The notes beneath the pieces were generated by a model, which saw only the letters and a list, made by a program, of their open reading frames with translations, was not told the origin of the DNA and did not search any database. From Novosphingobium decolorationis (lineage in GTDB: Bacteria; Pseudomonadota; Alphaproteobacteria; Sphingomonadales; Sphingomonadaceae), in NCBI RefSeq assembly GCF_018417475.1, contig NZ_CP054856.1, forward strand, positions 1,891,001 through 1,955,000: a stretch of 64,000 nt of DNA, written 5' to 3'. A program made the translations under genes and the position numbers. This document shows positions 52,338 to 61,389 of this stretch, piece after piece. How positions within the stretch are numbered: position 1 is the stretch's first letter; each line of letters starts with the position of its first letter.

Positions 52338-53633
52338 ATGTGGCTGATCGCGCGATACAGCAATGGCTGCGGAAAGGGCCGAATTCCTCTTCCAGAGGCC
52401 GTTCGGAATGCCCTGGTTCGCTGGTACATCGGCCAAGGTGCCCGGGCCGATGAAGAAGCGGGGATCATGCTCGTCCAGCAAGCGCGCATCGGCGAAAAGT
52501 GGATCGCCTGTGACTGCTTGCCGCCAGGTGAACCGCCGCCCATCCTGACTCCCGCCTTCCTCTCGGAAGCTGAAACCTACTACCTGCGGCGTCTTACGAG
52601 CACTGATCGGCCCGAGCATCAACCCGATTGCCCGTTTTTCCGCGAACAGGCAACAAACCGCATCACCGAAGTGTGGACACAGGAAAGCCCTGCGGAACCG
52701 CCCGCCGGCTATTTCGAGGTTCTGCGCCCCGCGCCCGAGAAGCTTGCCCAACGTCCCGAGGAGGACAGCACCGATGATCGTACCCGTCAGGCATCGATCC
52801 CGCGCCTGGCGCGGTTGCTTTGGCGGCTTCTTGCTCTTTCCGGCTTGAATCGTTGCCTGCCTCCATCGTTCGATACGGCCGAGCGTTCCATCAAAACCGA
52901 ATTCCGCGTGCTCTCCGTTGCGGCCGGAAAAGTCGAAATCGCGCCAGGCATTGAACTGGGTCGCGCGTTCTGGACGCATGCTCAGGCGCTACACAGCCGA
53001 CGCATGTACGCGCGTCTGCGTGAACTTGCCCGAGGCTGGCCCCGCGGCCATGCTCCGCAGGCGTTCCTGGCCCTATTTGCTCAGGATGTCCGCGGCTCCA
53101 CCATATATGTGCCGGGAAGCGATCCGGTTGTCCTCGCCAATCGCGTCCAATCGCCGTCGATCCGTGGAAACCAGATCAAGGGGCCTTACCTGACGATCGT
53201 CGTTGCTGGGGAATATCCTGAAGCCCATGGGTATGCGCCGCTCCGTGCCTACGCCCAGCCTATTTTCTCAGGGAAACGCTTCGTTCCGGTAGATTCCGAA
53301 TTTGAACGCGCAGTGCTCCGCGAATTGATCAAACTCCAATGGACGTTCGATCGCATCGGAATCGACCTCACCATTGAGAAACCGGTTTTCGACACACTTA
53401 CGCCGATCGGCGCCTGCCGGCCTGACTTCATCCTGGAACTGCGCTCTCGCGAAACCGGCGAGATCAGGTCGATCATCGTGGAAGCCATGGGATCAACTGA
53501 TGAGACGTATCTAGCCGCAAAAGCTGTCACTCATCCGCGCATGGCGCAAATTGGTCCACTCGTGTGTGTATCACCGGCGGATGTGGAAACGGGCCGCATC
53601 GGCGCTATCGTCCGTCGCGCGGCGGGCGCCTAG
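52338..53633 (+). CDS. DUF1173 family protein
   Basis: 431 residues. N-terminal cysteines EKWIACDCLPPGEPPPIL and EHQPDCPFFREQ resemble a zinc site; the middle is LWRLLALSGLNRCLPPSF; the C-terminal half has DSEFERAVLRELIKLQWTF and FDTLTPIGACRPDFILELRS, a nuclease-like core (PDFIL followed by SIIVEAMG). DUF1173 proteins are common on proteobacterial plasmids and integrative elements. Function unknown; DNA processing is possible from the PD-(D/E)xK-like spacing. Its stop overlaps the convergent small gene. Confidence 0.82.
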   Translation: MWLIARYSNGCGKGRIPLPEAVRNALVRWYIGQGARADEEAGIMLVQQARIGEKWIACDCLPPGEPPPILTPAFLSEAETYYLRRLTSTDRPEHQPDCPFFREQATNRITEVWTQESPAEPPAGYFEVLRPAPEKLAQRPEEDSTDDRTRQASIPRLARLLWRLLALSGLNRCLPPSFDTAERSIKTEFRVLSVAAGKVEIAPGIELGRAFWTHAQALHSRRMYARLRELARGWPRGHAPQAFLALFAQDVRGSTIYVPGSDPVVLANRVQSPSIRGNQIKGPYLTIVVAGEYPEAHGYAPLRAYAQPIFSGKRFVPVDSEFERAVLRELIKLQWTFDRIGIDLTIEKPVFDTLTPIGACRPDFILELRSRETGEIRSIIVEAMGSTDETYLAAKAVTHPRMAQIGPLVCVSPADVETGRIGAIVRRAAGA

Positions 53634-53899
53634 CTCCAGCGCATCGATGTGGCGAAGAGAATGACGATGCCGAGCGTCACAGGCATGGAAGTCAGGTACA
53701 GCTTTTGCCAGCGCCACCATATTTTCGGGACAAACAGGATGGCGGACCGAAGGGAATTGACGCTGGACCAGCCGCGCTCGCGAACCACTTCCACCATTGT
53801 CGTCGCGCAGGAGAGCGCCATGGCGATCACGCAGCACGAACCGGCAGCGACATAAAGCGCCATCCAGTTCGCCAGTTCGATCGCCGTCAGATATCGCAT
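53630..53899 (-). CDS. small membrane protein, unknown
   Basis: 89 residues with two hydrophobic segments (IELANWMALYVAAGSCCVIA; LYLTSMPVTLGIVILFATSM) separated by a basic loop. No domain recognised. Convergent with the DUF1173 gene, sharing its last bases. Probably inner-membrane; plasmid-type hypothetical. Confidence 0.6.
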   Translation of the reverse strand: MRYLTAIELANWMALYVAAGSCCVIAMALSCATTMVEVVRERGWSSVNSLRSAILFVPKIWWRWQKLYLTSMPVTLGIVILFATSMRWS

Positions 53900-54038
53900 C
53901 TCAGCAACCTGTATAGCCGATAATCGTGCACAAAGGCTAATCGGAGTATCAGGTACCGCAAAATTGGAACTTGCCTCATCTGAGATGCACAGATGCCAAA
54001 GGTCGGCGTTGCAACGCGATGCAGAAGATGCGTGCGCG

Positions 54039-54473
54039 TCAGTCCGGGTCCGACCGCAGTAGTACCCGCGCTACGAGGTCGTAGCGCGTCGGGTGTATCC
54101 GATCCCGCGTCGGAAAGCGCAGCAGATCGATCGTCTCATCAGCATAGGTCGCAGCGACCGAGTTCACAATGTAGGCATGTTGACGACTGTAAGGAAGAAG
54201 CCAAATGACCCGATGGCAGATGGTCCGGATACGGATACTCGTCAGCCTGGCGGCGAGATCAGACCTTGCATCGTCGTTGGATCCGACCGAAAAGACGCAT
54301 GCGCCGTACTTCTTCGTTGGGAAACGCCATCCAAGTATCTGATGTGCATGCACACGCTCGGCCGCTAGCACATCGCACTGGGGGGCATATTTCGCGTTGA
54401 TGGCGCGTGCGGTCCCCAGCCCGATGCTGTCGCCCAATATGAGGCACTCAAATACGGACCTGCTCCCCGGCAT
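54039..54473 (-). CDS. small SGNH/GDSL-type hydrolase-like protein
   Basis: 144 residues. SGNH blocks: FECLILGDSIGLGTARAINA (GDS), CVFSVGSNDDARSDLAARL (GxND), and DRIHPTRYDLVARVLL (D-x-x-H). Short for the family. No signal peptide. Overlaps the gene upstream by 26 bases, so they are likely co-transcribed. Substrate unknown; cell-wall or exopolysaccharide deacylation is typical. The 139 bases below it show nothing. Confidence 0.75.
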   Translation of the reverse strand: MPGSRSVFECLILGDSIGLGTARAINAKYAPQCDVLAAERVHAHQILGWRFPTKKYGACVFSVGSNDDARSDLAARLTSIRIRTICHRVIWLLPYSRQHAYIVNSVAATYADETIDLLRFPTRDRIHPTRYDLVARVLLRSDPD

Positions 54474-54744
54474 CGGGAACGTTGCTGTCTTGGTCTTCGA
54501 TTTGTTGCCGGATTTCCGATACGTCCACCTTGCCGATCAGGTAATCCCCCTCATCCTTGAAAAACGCCTCAATCCGCTTCGTTTCGTCCAGAGGTGGCAA
54601 AAGCGAACCGAAGCGGGCCTGCCATTGCTGCTCTACAAAACCCAGGAGTGCCTTCCAGGAAGCCGCCTCGCTTGCGTGGACCTGGAGCATCTTATGACCC
54701 TCATGCAGGATGATAAGGACGGAGGCGTGCATGATGCTATCCAT
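54448..54744 (-). CDS. hypothetical protein
   Basis: 98 residues from the ATG chosen (MDSIMHASVLIILHEGHKML); starts at 54813 or 54732 are possible. No domain recognised. The C-terminus is acidic (DVSEIRQQIEDQDSNVPDA). It lies upstream of the SGNH gene and overlaps it. Weak evidence beyond a sustained reading frame. Confidence 0.5.
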   Translation of the reverse strand: MDSIMHASVLIILHEGHKMLQVHASEAASWKALLGFVEQQWQARFGSLLPPLDETKRIEAFFKDEGDYLIGKVDVSEIRQQIEDQDSNVPDAGEQVRI

Positions 54745-54813
54745 CGTAAGCGGCAAATCAGTACGGGCAGGCACGACCTGCCTTTTCGTCGCAAAACATG
54801 CAATTCCGGCCAC

Positions 54814-54967
54814 CCGAAATCAAAAATACATATCAACTATGTCTATGTACTGCCAAACTGATTCTAGAAAATACAAGAAAAACCTTCACATGTGTAAAGA
54901 GAAAGTTTCAGTTAATTTTGTATATACTCAGAAATTTATCAGAATTGTTATTATAACAACAGTTCTA
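54814..54967. other. AT-rich gene-free spacer
   Basis: About 150 bases with much higher A+T than the rest (runs such as AATTTTGTATATACTC and TTGTTATTATAACAACAG). Contains TTGTTATTATAACAA, a near-perfect 15-base palindrome at 54945-54959. No gene seen. It sits at the join between plasmid-type genes and the phthalate genes. Confidence 0.6.
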
Positions 54968-56200
54968 TCAACTCACCAAAAGTGACTTGATAGGAATCTC
55001 AGGGTTTGCAAGTACAGATTTATCAGGAGTGGCCTGCGTGATAACGAGTGCCTTACCCTGAACATAGTCCTTCACAGAGTTGACGCAGTCAAGGGCCAGC
55101 ACCTTACCCTTGCTAAGATATACGAGCGTGAAGCTGCGCGCTGCGCTCTGGCCCCGCACGACGACTTCATCGTATCCCAAGCTAAGCCCGATAGTCTGGA
55201 GCTTGAGATCATATTGGTTCGACCAGAACCAGGGAACGGCGTGGTACGGCGCGGCGTCACCAGCAATATGCCTGGCGGCCGTTATGGCCTGGTCATTGGC
55301 GTTCTGAACTGACTCCAACCGGATCCGCTGACCGCCAGCAAAGGGGTTGGCATGGATCGCGCAATCGCCGATCGCGTAAATGTTCGGCAACGAAGTCTGA
55401 CAGAATTCATCGACTTCTACCCCGTTCCCGCTTGCCGCACCCGCCGCGATCAATGGCTCTACGGCCGGAACGATCCCGATGCCGACGACAACCATGTCTG
55501 CGGGTAAGACCGAGCCGTCAGACATCCGGACACCCGTTACCCATCCATCATGTCCAATCAGGCAATCCATTTTGGCGTTCAAATGGATCTCAACGCCATG
55601 CGCCCGATGTTCAGCCTCATAAAAACGAGAAAGCGGTTCACCAGCGACCCTTGCCAGCACACGATCCATCGCTTCCAGCACCGTCACTTGCTTGCCGAGC
55701 TTGGCGAGTACCGCAGCCGCCTCGAGGCCGATATACCCGCCACCGATCACCACGACATTCTGCACTTTCGGCGTCTCGGCCAGCATGCGGTCAGCGTCAG
55801 CACGAGTGCGGACGTTGTGGACACCCATGAGATCGCTTCCCGAACAGCTCAAGCGACGAGGCGCACCGCCAGTTGCCCAGATCAGCTTGCCATAGCCAAT
55901 GCGGCTTCCGTCGGAGAGCACAACATTTTGCTCCGCCGGATCGACGGCCACAACCCGTCGCAGGAGCTGCAACTCGATATCGCGCTCGGCCCAGATTGCC
56001 TGAGGTCGAATGAGAATTCTTTCGAAGCTCTTTTCGCCTGAGAAATATTCCTTGGAGAGCGGCGGGCGTTCATATGGCGGATCTGGCTCATCTCCCAGCA
56101 GTGCCACACTTCCCGCATATTTATGCTGGCGCAGCGCGAGCGCGGCTTGAGCTCCCCCATGCCCGGCCCCAACAATAAGAACATCGTACCGCTCGCTCAT
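54968..56200 (-). CDS. ferredoxin reductase of the phthalate dioxygenase system
   Basis: 410 residues, same family as the reductase at 38714: [59 protein letters not shown], and the shared [16 protein letters not shown]. Closest functional type is RedA2 of dioxin dioxygenase. NADH:ferredoxin oxidoreductase with FAD. Encoded 106 bases after a [2Fe-2S] ferredoxin gene; together they should feed the oxygenase at 57565. Lower GC than the first copy, so acquired separately. Confidence 0.9.
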   Translation of the reverse strand: MSERYDVLIVGAGHGGAQAALALRQHKYAGSVALLGDEPDPPYERPPLSKEYFSGEKSFERILIRPQAIWAERDIELQLLRRVVAVDPAEQNVVLSDGSRIGYGKLIWATGGAPRRLSCSGSDLMGVHNVRTRADADRMLAETPKVQNVVVIGGGYIGLEAAAVLAKLGKQVTVLEAMDRVLARVAGEPLSRFYEAEHRAHGVEIHLNAKMDCLIGHDGWVTGVRMSDGSVLPADMVVVGIGIVPAVEPLIAAGAASGNGVEVDEFCQTSLPNIYAIGDCAIHANPFAGGQRIRLESVQNANDQAITAARHIAGDAAPYHAVPWFWSNQYDLKLQTIGLSLGYDEVVVRGQSAARSFTLVYLSKGKVLALDCVNSVKDYVQGKALVITQATPDKSVLANPEIPIKSLLVS

Positions 56201-56306
56201 GGGATAGATAGCTTCCTTACAGGATTACATAAGCCGTGCTTTGCTTGTCACGCCGTCGGTTAACGGCAAGAGCCTGATTGAGCTCTCTTTGCGAACTCAA
56301 GTGCCC

Positions 56307-56621
56307 TCAATCTTCCGGCGCAATCGTGATGCAAAGTCCGTCCAGAGCATCAGAGATAGTCAACTGACAGGATAACCGAGATCTTGAGCAACGGTGCTCG
56401 GACGAGTCCAGAAGATCGTCCTCATCCGTACTCATGGGTGGCAAGCGATCGAGAAACGCTTCATCGACCTGGATATGGCAGGTTGCGCAGGAGCAACACC
56501 CTCCGCACAATGCAAGCAACTCGTCGATGCCTGCGTCGCGGATCGCTTCCAGTAACGTGGTTGCGCCATTCGGTGTGACGGTCACGCGCTCGCCAGTGCG
56601 CGTTGTAACGGTAATCTCCAT
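56307..56621 (-). CDS. [2Fe-2S] ferredoxin of the phthalate dioxygenase
   Basis: 104 residues, adrenodoxin-type: [20 protein letters not shown] (C-x5-C-x2-C) and [17 protein letters not shown] at 56621 has GAGGAC just before it; a longer frame starts with an ATG at 56705 that overlaps the nadC stop, adding 28 residues not found in the family. Partner of the reductase at 54968. Confidence 0.88.
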   Translation of the reverse strand: MEITVTTRTGERVTVTPNGATTLLEAIRDAGIDELLALCGGCCSCATCHIQVDEAFLDRLPPMSTDEDDLLDSSEHRCSRSRLSCQLTISDALDGLCITIAPED

Positions 56622-56701
56622 TAGTCCTCTAATTTCCAAATATGCTTTTTGGCAGTCTGCTATCGACTGAAAAACCTCCACGCCGCCTTGGCGCGCAAGG
56701 C

Positions 56702-57565
56702 TCATGGGGAAAGCGCGTAGTCCAATCCGATATCGGCCGCGGGAGCACTTTGGGTGATGCGCCCGACTGATACAAAATCGACGCCAGTCGACGCGATTTC
56801 CCTAATCGTATCGAGCCGCACGCCGCCTGACGCTTCGATGGGGACGCGGCCGCCGACAAGGGCGACGGCCTCTTTGAGCTTGGCAGGAGACATGTTGTCG
56901 CAAAGCAGACGATCCGCCCCCGCCATCAGCGCAGGCTCGATTTGTTCGATCCCGTCAACCTCGACCTGGACTTCCAGCCCGGTATTGGCGGCTTTCGCAG
57001 CCTTGACCGCTTCGACAATGCTGCCAGCGGCGGCGATGTGGTTGTCCTTGATCAGGATACCGTCATCCAGACGCATGCGATGATTCCGCGCCCCGCCCAC
57101 CTTGGCGGCATATTTCTCGATCGCCCGAAGACCGGGAATTGTCTTGCGCGTATCGAGAAGGACGCAATCCGTACCGGCGATCGCTTCGGCATAAGATCGC
57201 GTCACCGTCGCGATGCCGGTCAGGTGCTGGAGCGTATTGAGAGCGGACCTCTCGGCCGCGAGCATGAGCTGCGCGCTTCCCGCAATTCGCATGAGGGGCT
57301 GCCCAGCGGCAACATTGTCCCCATCCTGCACCAGGAATTCGATAGCGACCTCGGGGTCGAGCTTACCGAAAAACGCGGCTGCCAGCTGGAGCCCGGCAAC
57401 CACTATCGGTTGCCGGGCAGCCAGAACGGCGGAAAAGCGCGCGCTGGCGGGGACTGACACACGGCTCGTGACGTCTCCGCTCCCCAGATCCTCACTCAGA
57501 ACATAATCGACGAAGTTGTCGAGTTGTTGCTGATCCAGGCCCGCGATCAAATCCGACTCACGCAT
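56702..57565 (-). CDS. nadC: NadC-type quinolinate phosphoribosyltransferase, catabolic-operon copy
   Basis: 287 residues. [20 protein letters not shown], substrate-binding [40 protein letters not shown] and [20 protein letters not shown], all typical of the decarboxylating QPRTase; key Arg/Lys residues present. The enzyme makes nicotinate mononucleotide from quinolinate. It lies between the phthalate oxygenase gene (one-base overlap) and ferredoxin gene, not with nadA/nadB. Since phthalate is a quinolinate analogue and QPRT inhibitor, a phthalate-tolerant spare copy is the likely purpose. Confidence 0.92.
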   Translation of the reverse strand: MRESDLIAGLDQQQLDNFVDYVLSEDLGSGDVTSRVSVPASARFSAVLAARQPIVVAGLQLAAAFFGKLDPEVAIEFLVQDGDNVAAGQPLMRIAGSAQLMLAAERSALNTLQHLTGIATVTRSYAEAIAGTDCVLLDTRKTIPGLRAIEKYAAKVGGARNHRMRLDDGILIKDNHIAAAGSIVEAVKAAKAANTGLEVQVEVDGIEQIEPALMAGADRLLCDNMSPAKLKEAVALVGGRVPIEASGGVRLDTIREIASTGVDFVSVGRITQSAPAADIGLDYALSP

Positions 57566-58899
57566 CAGGAAACCGCGTCCGCCAGATCTTCAACTTCTTC
57601 CTTGTCGGCGAAGACGCCGGTCAAGCGCCTCTCCTCCTCGGAGACGTTGATCAGCCGCCAGTCATCGCCCTTGGGGACCATGCCCTCGAACGACATGAGC
57701 TTCGCCAGTGGCACGCGCGGTTCTACAGCACCCAGTGCCGGCTCGCCTTTCTGAACAGCCTGGGCGGCGCGATACATCTGGGTGCGGAAGGTGAAGATCG
57801 CCTTGTCGCTCGAGCCGAGCAGATCCTCGCTGCGGTCGGCGATCGGCCCCATCGATTCCCACATCGCCATGTCCTGACAGGGAATGCCGTAGATGCCGGT
57901 AAAGTCGCCGGCTTTCATCAGGGCCCGGTCCTGCAGATAGTTGTTTTCGGCGTTGCGCCGCTTTTTGAAGGTAACGGGCTCGACGTCCTTGCCAATCTCC
58001 GCCCCGCAGAACTTGCGCCAGGCATCCTGACTGATGCCCTTCGTCGGATGCCAGGCGATCCAATAGAACATGGTGTTCACATCGTCGATCGGAACCAGCA
58101 TCTGTGACAGATGATATTGGTCGTTGGACGGGATGTGCACCGTGAACGGAGCCTGGAACAGAGTCATGCGTACATAGTCCTGCTTGTCCGCATCGATGAT
58201 CGGCTTGCGGATAGCAGCATAACGAAAGCCGAACGGCGTTTTCTGCACTTCAATCTTGGGCGCCTTGTCGGCCGACGGGCGAAGCCACGCGGTGTCCGTA
58301 GCCGTCGAGCCGCTTACTTCGGTGGCCGTCGGCATGTTCGATGAATGCAGGCTCGAACTGTGCGCCGAATCGATCGACCCTTCGAGAACCTGCGCCCAGT
58401 TGCAGCCGCCATGCATTTTCACGATGCTGATCTTCTCAGCCGGCGCGGCCGACCAGTTCGGCGGGCTGAAAGGGATGACATTTTCCGGGTCACCCATCCA
58501 CACCCAGACGAAACCAGCAGATTCTACCACCGGATATGCCTTGGTCTTCATCGTGCCGCGTAGCTTTGCATCGACCGGCTCGGAAGACATGTCGACGGCA
58601 TTGCCGTCCACATCGAATTTCCAGCCATGATAAAGGCAACGCAGGCCGCATTCCTCGTTGCGACCGAAGGCAAGGGAAGCGCGCCGGTGCGGGCACAGCT
58701 CGTCGAGCGCACCGATGCGCCCCTCCGTATTGCGGAACACGACCATGTTCTCACCCAGCAAGCGAACACGCAACGGCGTGCCGTCTGGCTCGGCGACGTC
58801 CTCGATCATGCAGGCGGGCAACCAGTGCTGCCGCATCAGCTTCCCCATTGGGGCCTCGCCCTCCACACGGCAAAGCAGATCATTTTGTTCCGGAGTCAT
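57565..58899 (-). CDS. pht3: phthalate 4,5-dioxygenase, oxygenase component
   Basis: 444 residues. Rieske motif DELCPHRRASLAFGRNEECG with CLYHGWKFDVDGN, and mononuclear iron site EGSIDSAHSSSLHSSN (D-x2-H-x4-H). Resembles phthalate 4,5-dioxygenase oxygenase (Pht3/OphA2), a type IA-like enzyme without a beta subunit, which fits the single gene. The neighbouring dihydrodiol dehydrogenase and decarboxylase support phthalate as substrate. Related enzymes act on other aromatic acids (for example phenoxybenzoate), so activity is not proven. Confidence 0.85.
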   Translation of the reverse strand: MTPEQNDLLCRVEGEAPMGKLMRQHWLPACMIEDVAEPDGTPLRVRLLGENMVVFRNTEGRIGALDELCPHRRASLAFGRNEECGLRCLYHGWKFDVDGNAVDMSSEPVDAKLRGTMKTKAYPVVESAGFVWVWMGDPENVIPFSPPNWSAAPAEKISIVKMHGGCNWAQVLEGSIDSAHSSSLHSSNMPTATEVSGSTATDTAWLRPSADKAPKIEVQKTPFGFRYAAIRKPIIDADKQDYVRMTLFQAPFTVHIPSNDQYHLSQMLVPIDDVNTMFYWIAWHPTKGISQDAWRKFCGAEIGKDVEPVTFKKRRNAENNYLQDRALMKAGDFTGIYGIPCQDMAMWESMGPIADRSEDLLGSSDKAIFTFRTQMYRAAQAVQKGEPALGAVEPRVPLAKLMSFEGMVPKGDDWRLINVSEEERRLTGVFADKEEVEDLADAVS

Positions 58900-58961
58900 T
58901 AGCTACCCTCCTCATTTTGGCTTGGCACGAAGACGAATCACCCTCAGGATGCGCCCTTGAA

Positions 58962-58983
58962 ATTACTTCTATATCGTAGTAAT
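58962..58983. promoter_or_regulatory. palindromic operator candidate of the phthalate genes
   Basis: ATTACT-N10-AGTAAT; over 22 bases, 9 of 11 arm positions are symmetric. It lies between the divergent oxygenase and dehydrogenase genes and suits a MarR-type dimer, such as the one at 61390. Confidence 0.6.
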
Positions 58984-59031
58984 GGCTTTTTCAAGCCTGA
59001 TTTTCGGGTTGAAGGGAGCGGCAGGCAAAGA

Positions 59032-60219
59032 ATGGCAAATGCGTTGCGACTAGGAATCATTGGGCTCGGCCGGGGTTTCATGCTCACTCTGCCCGCGCTG
59101 AAGGCCGATTCTCGCGTAGCGCTTGCCGGGGCTTTCGACCTGCGCCGCGAAGCTCGGGAACGCTTCGCGGACGAATTCGGCGCGCCGGCGTTCGATACGC
59201 TCGACGCGCTCTTGTATTCGCCGGTTATCGATGCGGTTTATATAGCCACCCCGCATGAGTTGCATGCCGAGCAGGCCATCGCCGCTCTGCGGGCTGGAAA
59301 GCATGTGCTGGTCGAAAAGCCGATGGCGACAACGCTTGCAGATTGCGCGCGTATAGAGCGCGCCGCCGCCGATGCCGGCAAGGTGCTCGTGGTCGGACCC
59401 AGCCACGGCTTCGATGCACCCGTACAGGCTGCCGCGCAATTGGTTGCCTCAGGCAGGTTCGGTGCCGTGCGGATGGTCACGGCGCTCAACTTCACCGATT
59501 TCATGTTCCGGCCCAGGCGTCCGGAAGAACTGGATAGCGCCCGTGGCGGCGGCGTCGTCTACAGCCAAGCGGCGCACCAGATCGATGTCGTGCGCCGCCT
59601 TGTCGGGCAGCCCGTTTCATCTGTTCGCGCCGTCGCCGCCAACTGGGATAGCAGCCGCCCGAGCGAAGGCGCCTATACGGCGCTGGTGACATTTGAAGCC
59701 GGTGCTGCAGCGTCGCTGACCTATAGCGGATATGCGCATTATGACAGCGACGAACTGGTGGGGTGGATAGCGGAGCTTGGCTATGACAAGGACCCGGATC
59801 GCTACGGCGAGGCGCGTAAGAGGCTTGCGACGCTATCATCGCAGGATGAAATCGAAGCCAAACTGAAGCGCACATACGGCGTCCCGGCTGTCGCTGCCGA
59901 CACGCCAGCGCCGCATCATGAGCATTTCGGTTTCATCATCGTCAGCTGCGACCGCGCGGACCTGAAACTGTCGCCCAAGGGGCTCTCAATTTATGGGGAC
60001 ACCGAACGCGATTTCCAGCCGATCGAGCCCCCTGCCCTGCCGCGCAAGGAAGTCATCGACGAGTTTGTCGGCGGTTGCCTAGGCATTCGCCGCCCGATCC
60101 ATGACGGGCGCTGGGGACTTGATACCATGGCCTGTTGCGTCGCGCTCCTCGAATCGAGCCGACGCAATACGGACGTAGCGCCCAACCAACTTCTCGACAC
60201 TCTATCGGAGAAACCGTGA
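59032..60219 (+). CDS. pht4: phthalate 4,5-cis-dihydrodiol dehydrogenase
   Basis: 395-residue Gfo/Idh/MocA-family oxidoreductase. NAD motif LRLGIIGLGRGFMLTLPAL, EKPMATTLADCARIERAA (EKP), and GGGVVYSQAAHQIDVVRRLV with the conserved H. Pht4/OphB enzymes are in this family and aromatise the dihydrodiol to 4,5-dihydroxyphthalate. Start at 59032 rather than an upstream frame that crosses the operator. Two bases separate it from the decarboxylase gene. Confidence 0.86.
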   Translation: MANALRLGIIGLGRGFMLTLPALKADSRVALAGAFDLRREARERFADEFGAPAFDTLDALLYSPVIDAVYIATPHELHAEQAIAALRAGKHVLVEKPMATTLADCARIERAAADAGKVLVVGPSHGFDAPVQAAAQLVASGRFGAVRMVTALNFTDFMFRPRRPEELDSARGGGVVYSQAAHQIDVVRRLVGQPVSSVRAVAANWDSSRPSEGAYTALVTFEAGAAASLTYSGYAHYDSDELVGWIAELGYDKDPDRYGEARKRLATLSSQDEIEAKLKRTYGVPAVAADTPAPHHEHFGFIIVSCDRADLKLSPKGLSIYGDTERDFQPIEPPALPRKEVIDEFVGGCLGIRRPIHDGRWGLDTMACCVALLESSRRNTDVAPNQLLDTLSEKP

Positions 60220-60221
60220 CA

Positions 60222-61214
60222 ATGACCAGACTGAGCCTTTCCCTCGCCTGTTGGGGCTATGACCGCACCGAAGCCCTCCAGACGGGCGCGGTCCGGCCCG
60301 ACGGCATCGACCTCAACTTTCAGGTTCTGGATGTCGAGGAAACCTTCTTCCGCATGCTGCGCAATCGAGAATTCGATGTCGCTGAACTGTCGATGTCGTC
60401 CTATTGCGTGACCCTGGGCCGCGAGAATCCTGGCTTCATCGCCATTCCCGTCTTTCCTTCGCGCTTCTTCCGCCACTCCTGCATTTTCGTCTCCGCCAAA
60501 AGCGGCATCGAAAAGCCCGAGGATCTCGTCGGCAAGCGGATCGGCGTGCCTGAATATCAGATGACGGCTCCGGTCTGGATCCGCGGCATCCTGCAGGACG
60601 AGTATGGCATTGATCCTGCGTCGGTCACCTACGTCACGGGTGGTGAAGAGGAGCCGGGGCGCGAGGAGAAGCTGAAGCTCAATCTACCCGACAAGTTCAA
60701 GGTCGAGCCGATCGGACCCACCCAGACCTTGAAGCGCATGCTGGCGGATGGAGAGATCGATGCGCTGCATACTGCGCGGGCGCCGTCGACCTTCTATTCG
60801 GAGCCGGGCAAGGTTCGGCGCCTCTTCCCCAATTTTGTGGACGTTGAAAAAGCCTATTTCGCGAAGACAGGAATCTTCCCGATCATGCATGTCGTGGCCA
60901 TCCGGCGAGACGTGTATGAGAAGAATCGATGGATTGCTCAGGCGCTTTACAAGGCATTCGTAGAAGCCCAGCGGTTGAGCTATGAACAATTGTTGGTGTC
61001 GGCATCGCTGAAAACGATGTTGCCATGGCAGATCGCCGCAGTGGAGGACACTATTGCTACGATGGGCAGGGAATGGTGGCCCTATGGCATCGAAAAGAAC
61101 CGCCACGTCATCGAGACATTCACGCGTTACCATCACGAGCAGGGCCTGTCGCCCCGCCAGCTCACCATAGAAGAGATGTTCGCGCCCGAGACTTTCGCCG
61201 AGTTCCGCATCTAA
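60222..61214 (+). CDS. pht5: 4,5-dihydroxyphthalate decarboxylase
   Basis: 330 residues. Periplasmic-binding-protein-like fold without a signal peptide: LACWGYDRTEALQTGAVRPD, FDVAELSMSSYCVTLGRENP, FPSRFFRHSCIFVSAKSGI and ADGEIDALHTARAPSTFY. This pattern is that of Pht5/OphC, which releases CO2 to give protocatechuate. Protocatechuate genes are not in the window, although pcaD, pcaI/J and pcaF could serve its lower pathway. CGGAG before the ATG. Confidence 0.88.
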   Translation: MTRLSLSLACWGYDRTEALQTGAVRPDGIDLNFQVLDVEETFFRMLRNREFDVAELSMSSYCVTLGRENPGFIAIPVFPSRFFRHSCIFVSAKSGIEKPEDLVGKRIGVPEYQMTAPVWIRGILQDEYGIDPASVTYVTGGEEEPGREEKLKLNLPDKFKVEPIGPTQTLKRMLADGEIDALHTARAPSTFYSEPGKVRRLFPNFVDVEKAYFAKTGIFPIMHVVAIRRDVYEKNRWIAQALYKAFVEAQRLSYEQLLVSASLKTMLPWQIAAVEDTIATMGREWWPYGIEKNRHVIETFTRYHHEQGLSPRQLTIEEMFAPETFAEFRI

Positions 61215-61249
61215 GAAACCATCCTGCACGAGGCCAGTCTACTGCTCAC

Positions 61250-61292
61250 ATGATGGTCCTCGGGACACGTTTAATATCCCGAGGACCATCAT
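61250..61292. terminator. 16-bp perfect hairpin after the decarboxylase gene
   Basis: ATGATGGTCCTCGGGA pairs with TCCCGAGGACCATCAT around an 11-base loop. It starts 35 bases after the stop codon. No T tract. Could be a terminator or a transposon-end remnant. Confidence 0.6.
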
Positions 61293-61389
61293 AGGAATAT
61301 GGGTTTCGGGTGCCGGGTACGGTTTTGCGATGCGTTCGTGCGGCGTCTGTGCGAGTGGAGGATCGGTTGAACCCGTCAGGAGTGAACAG

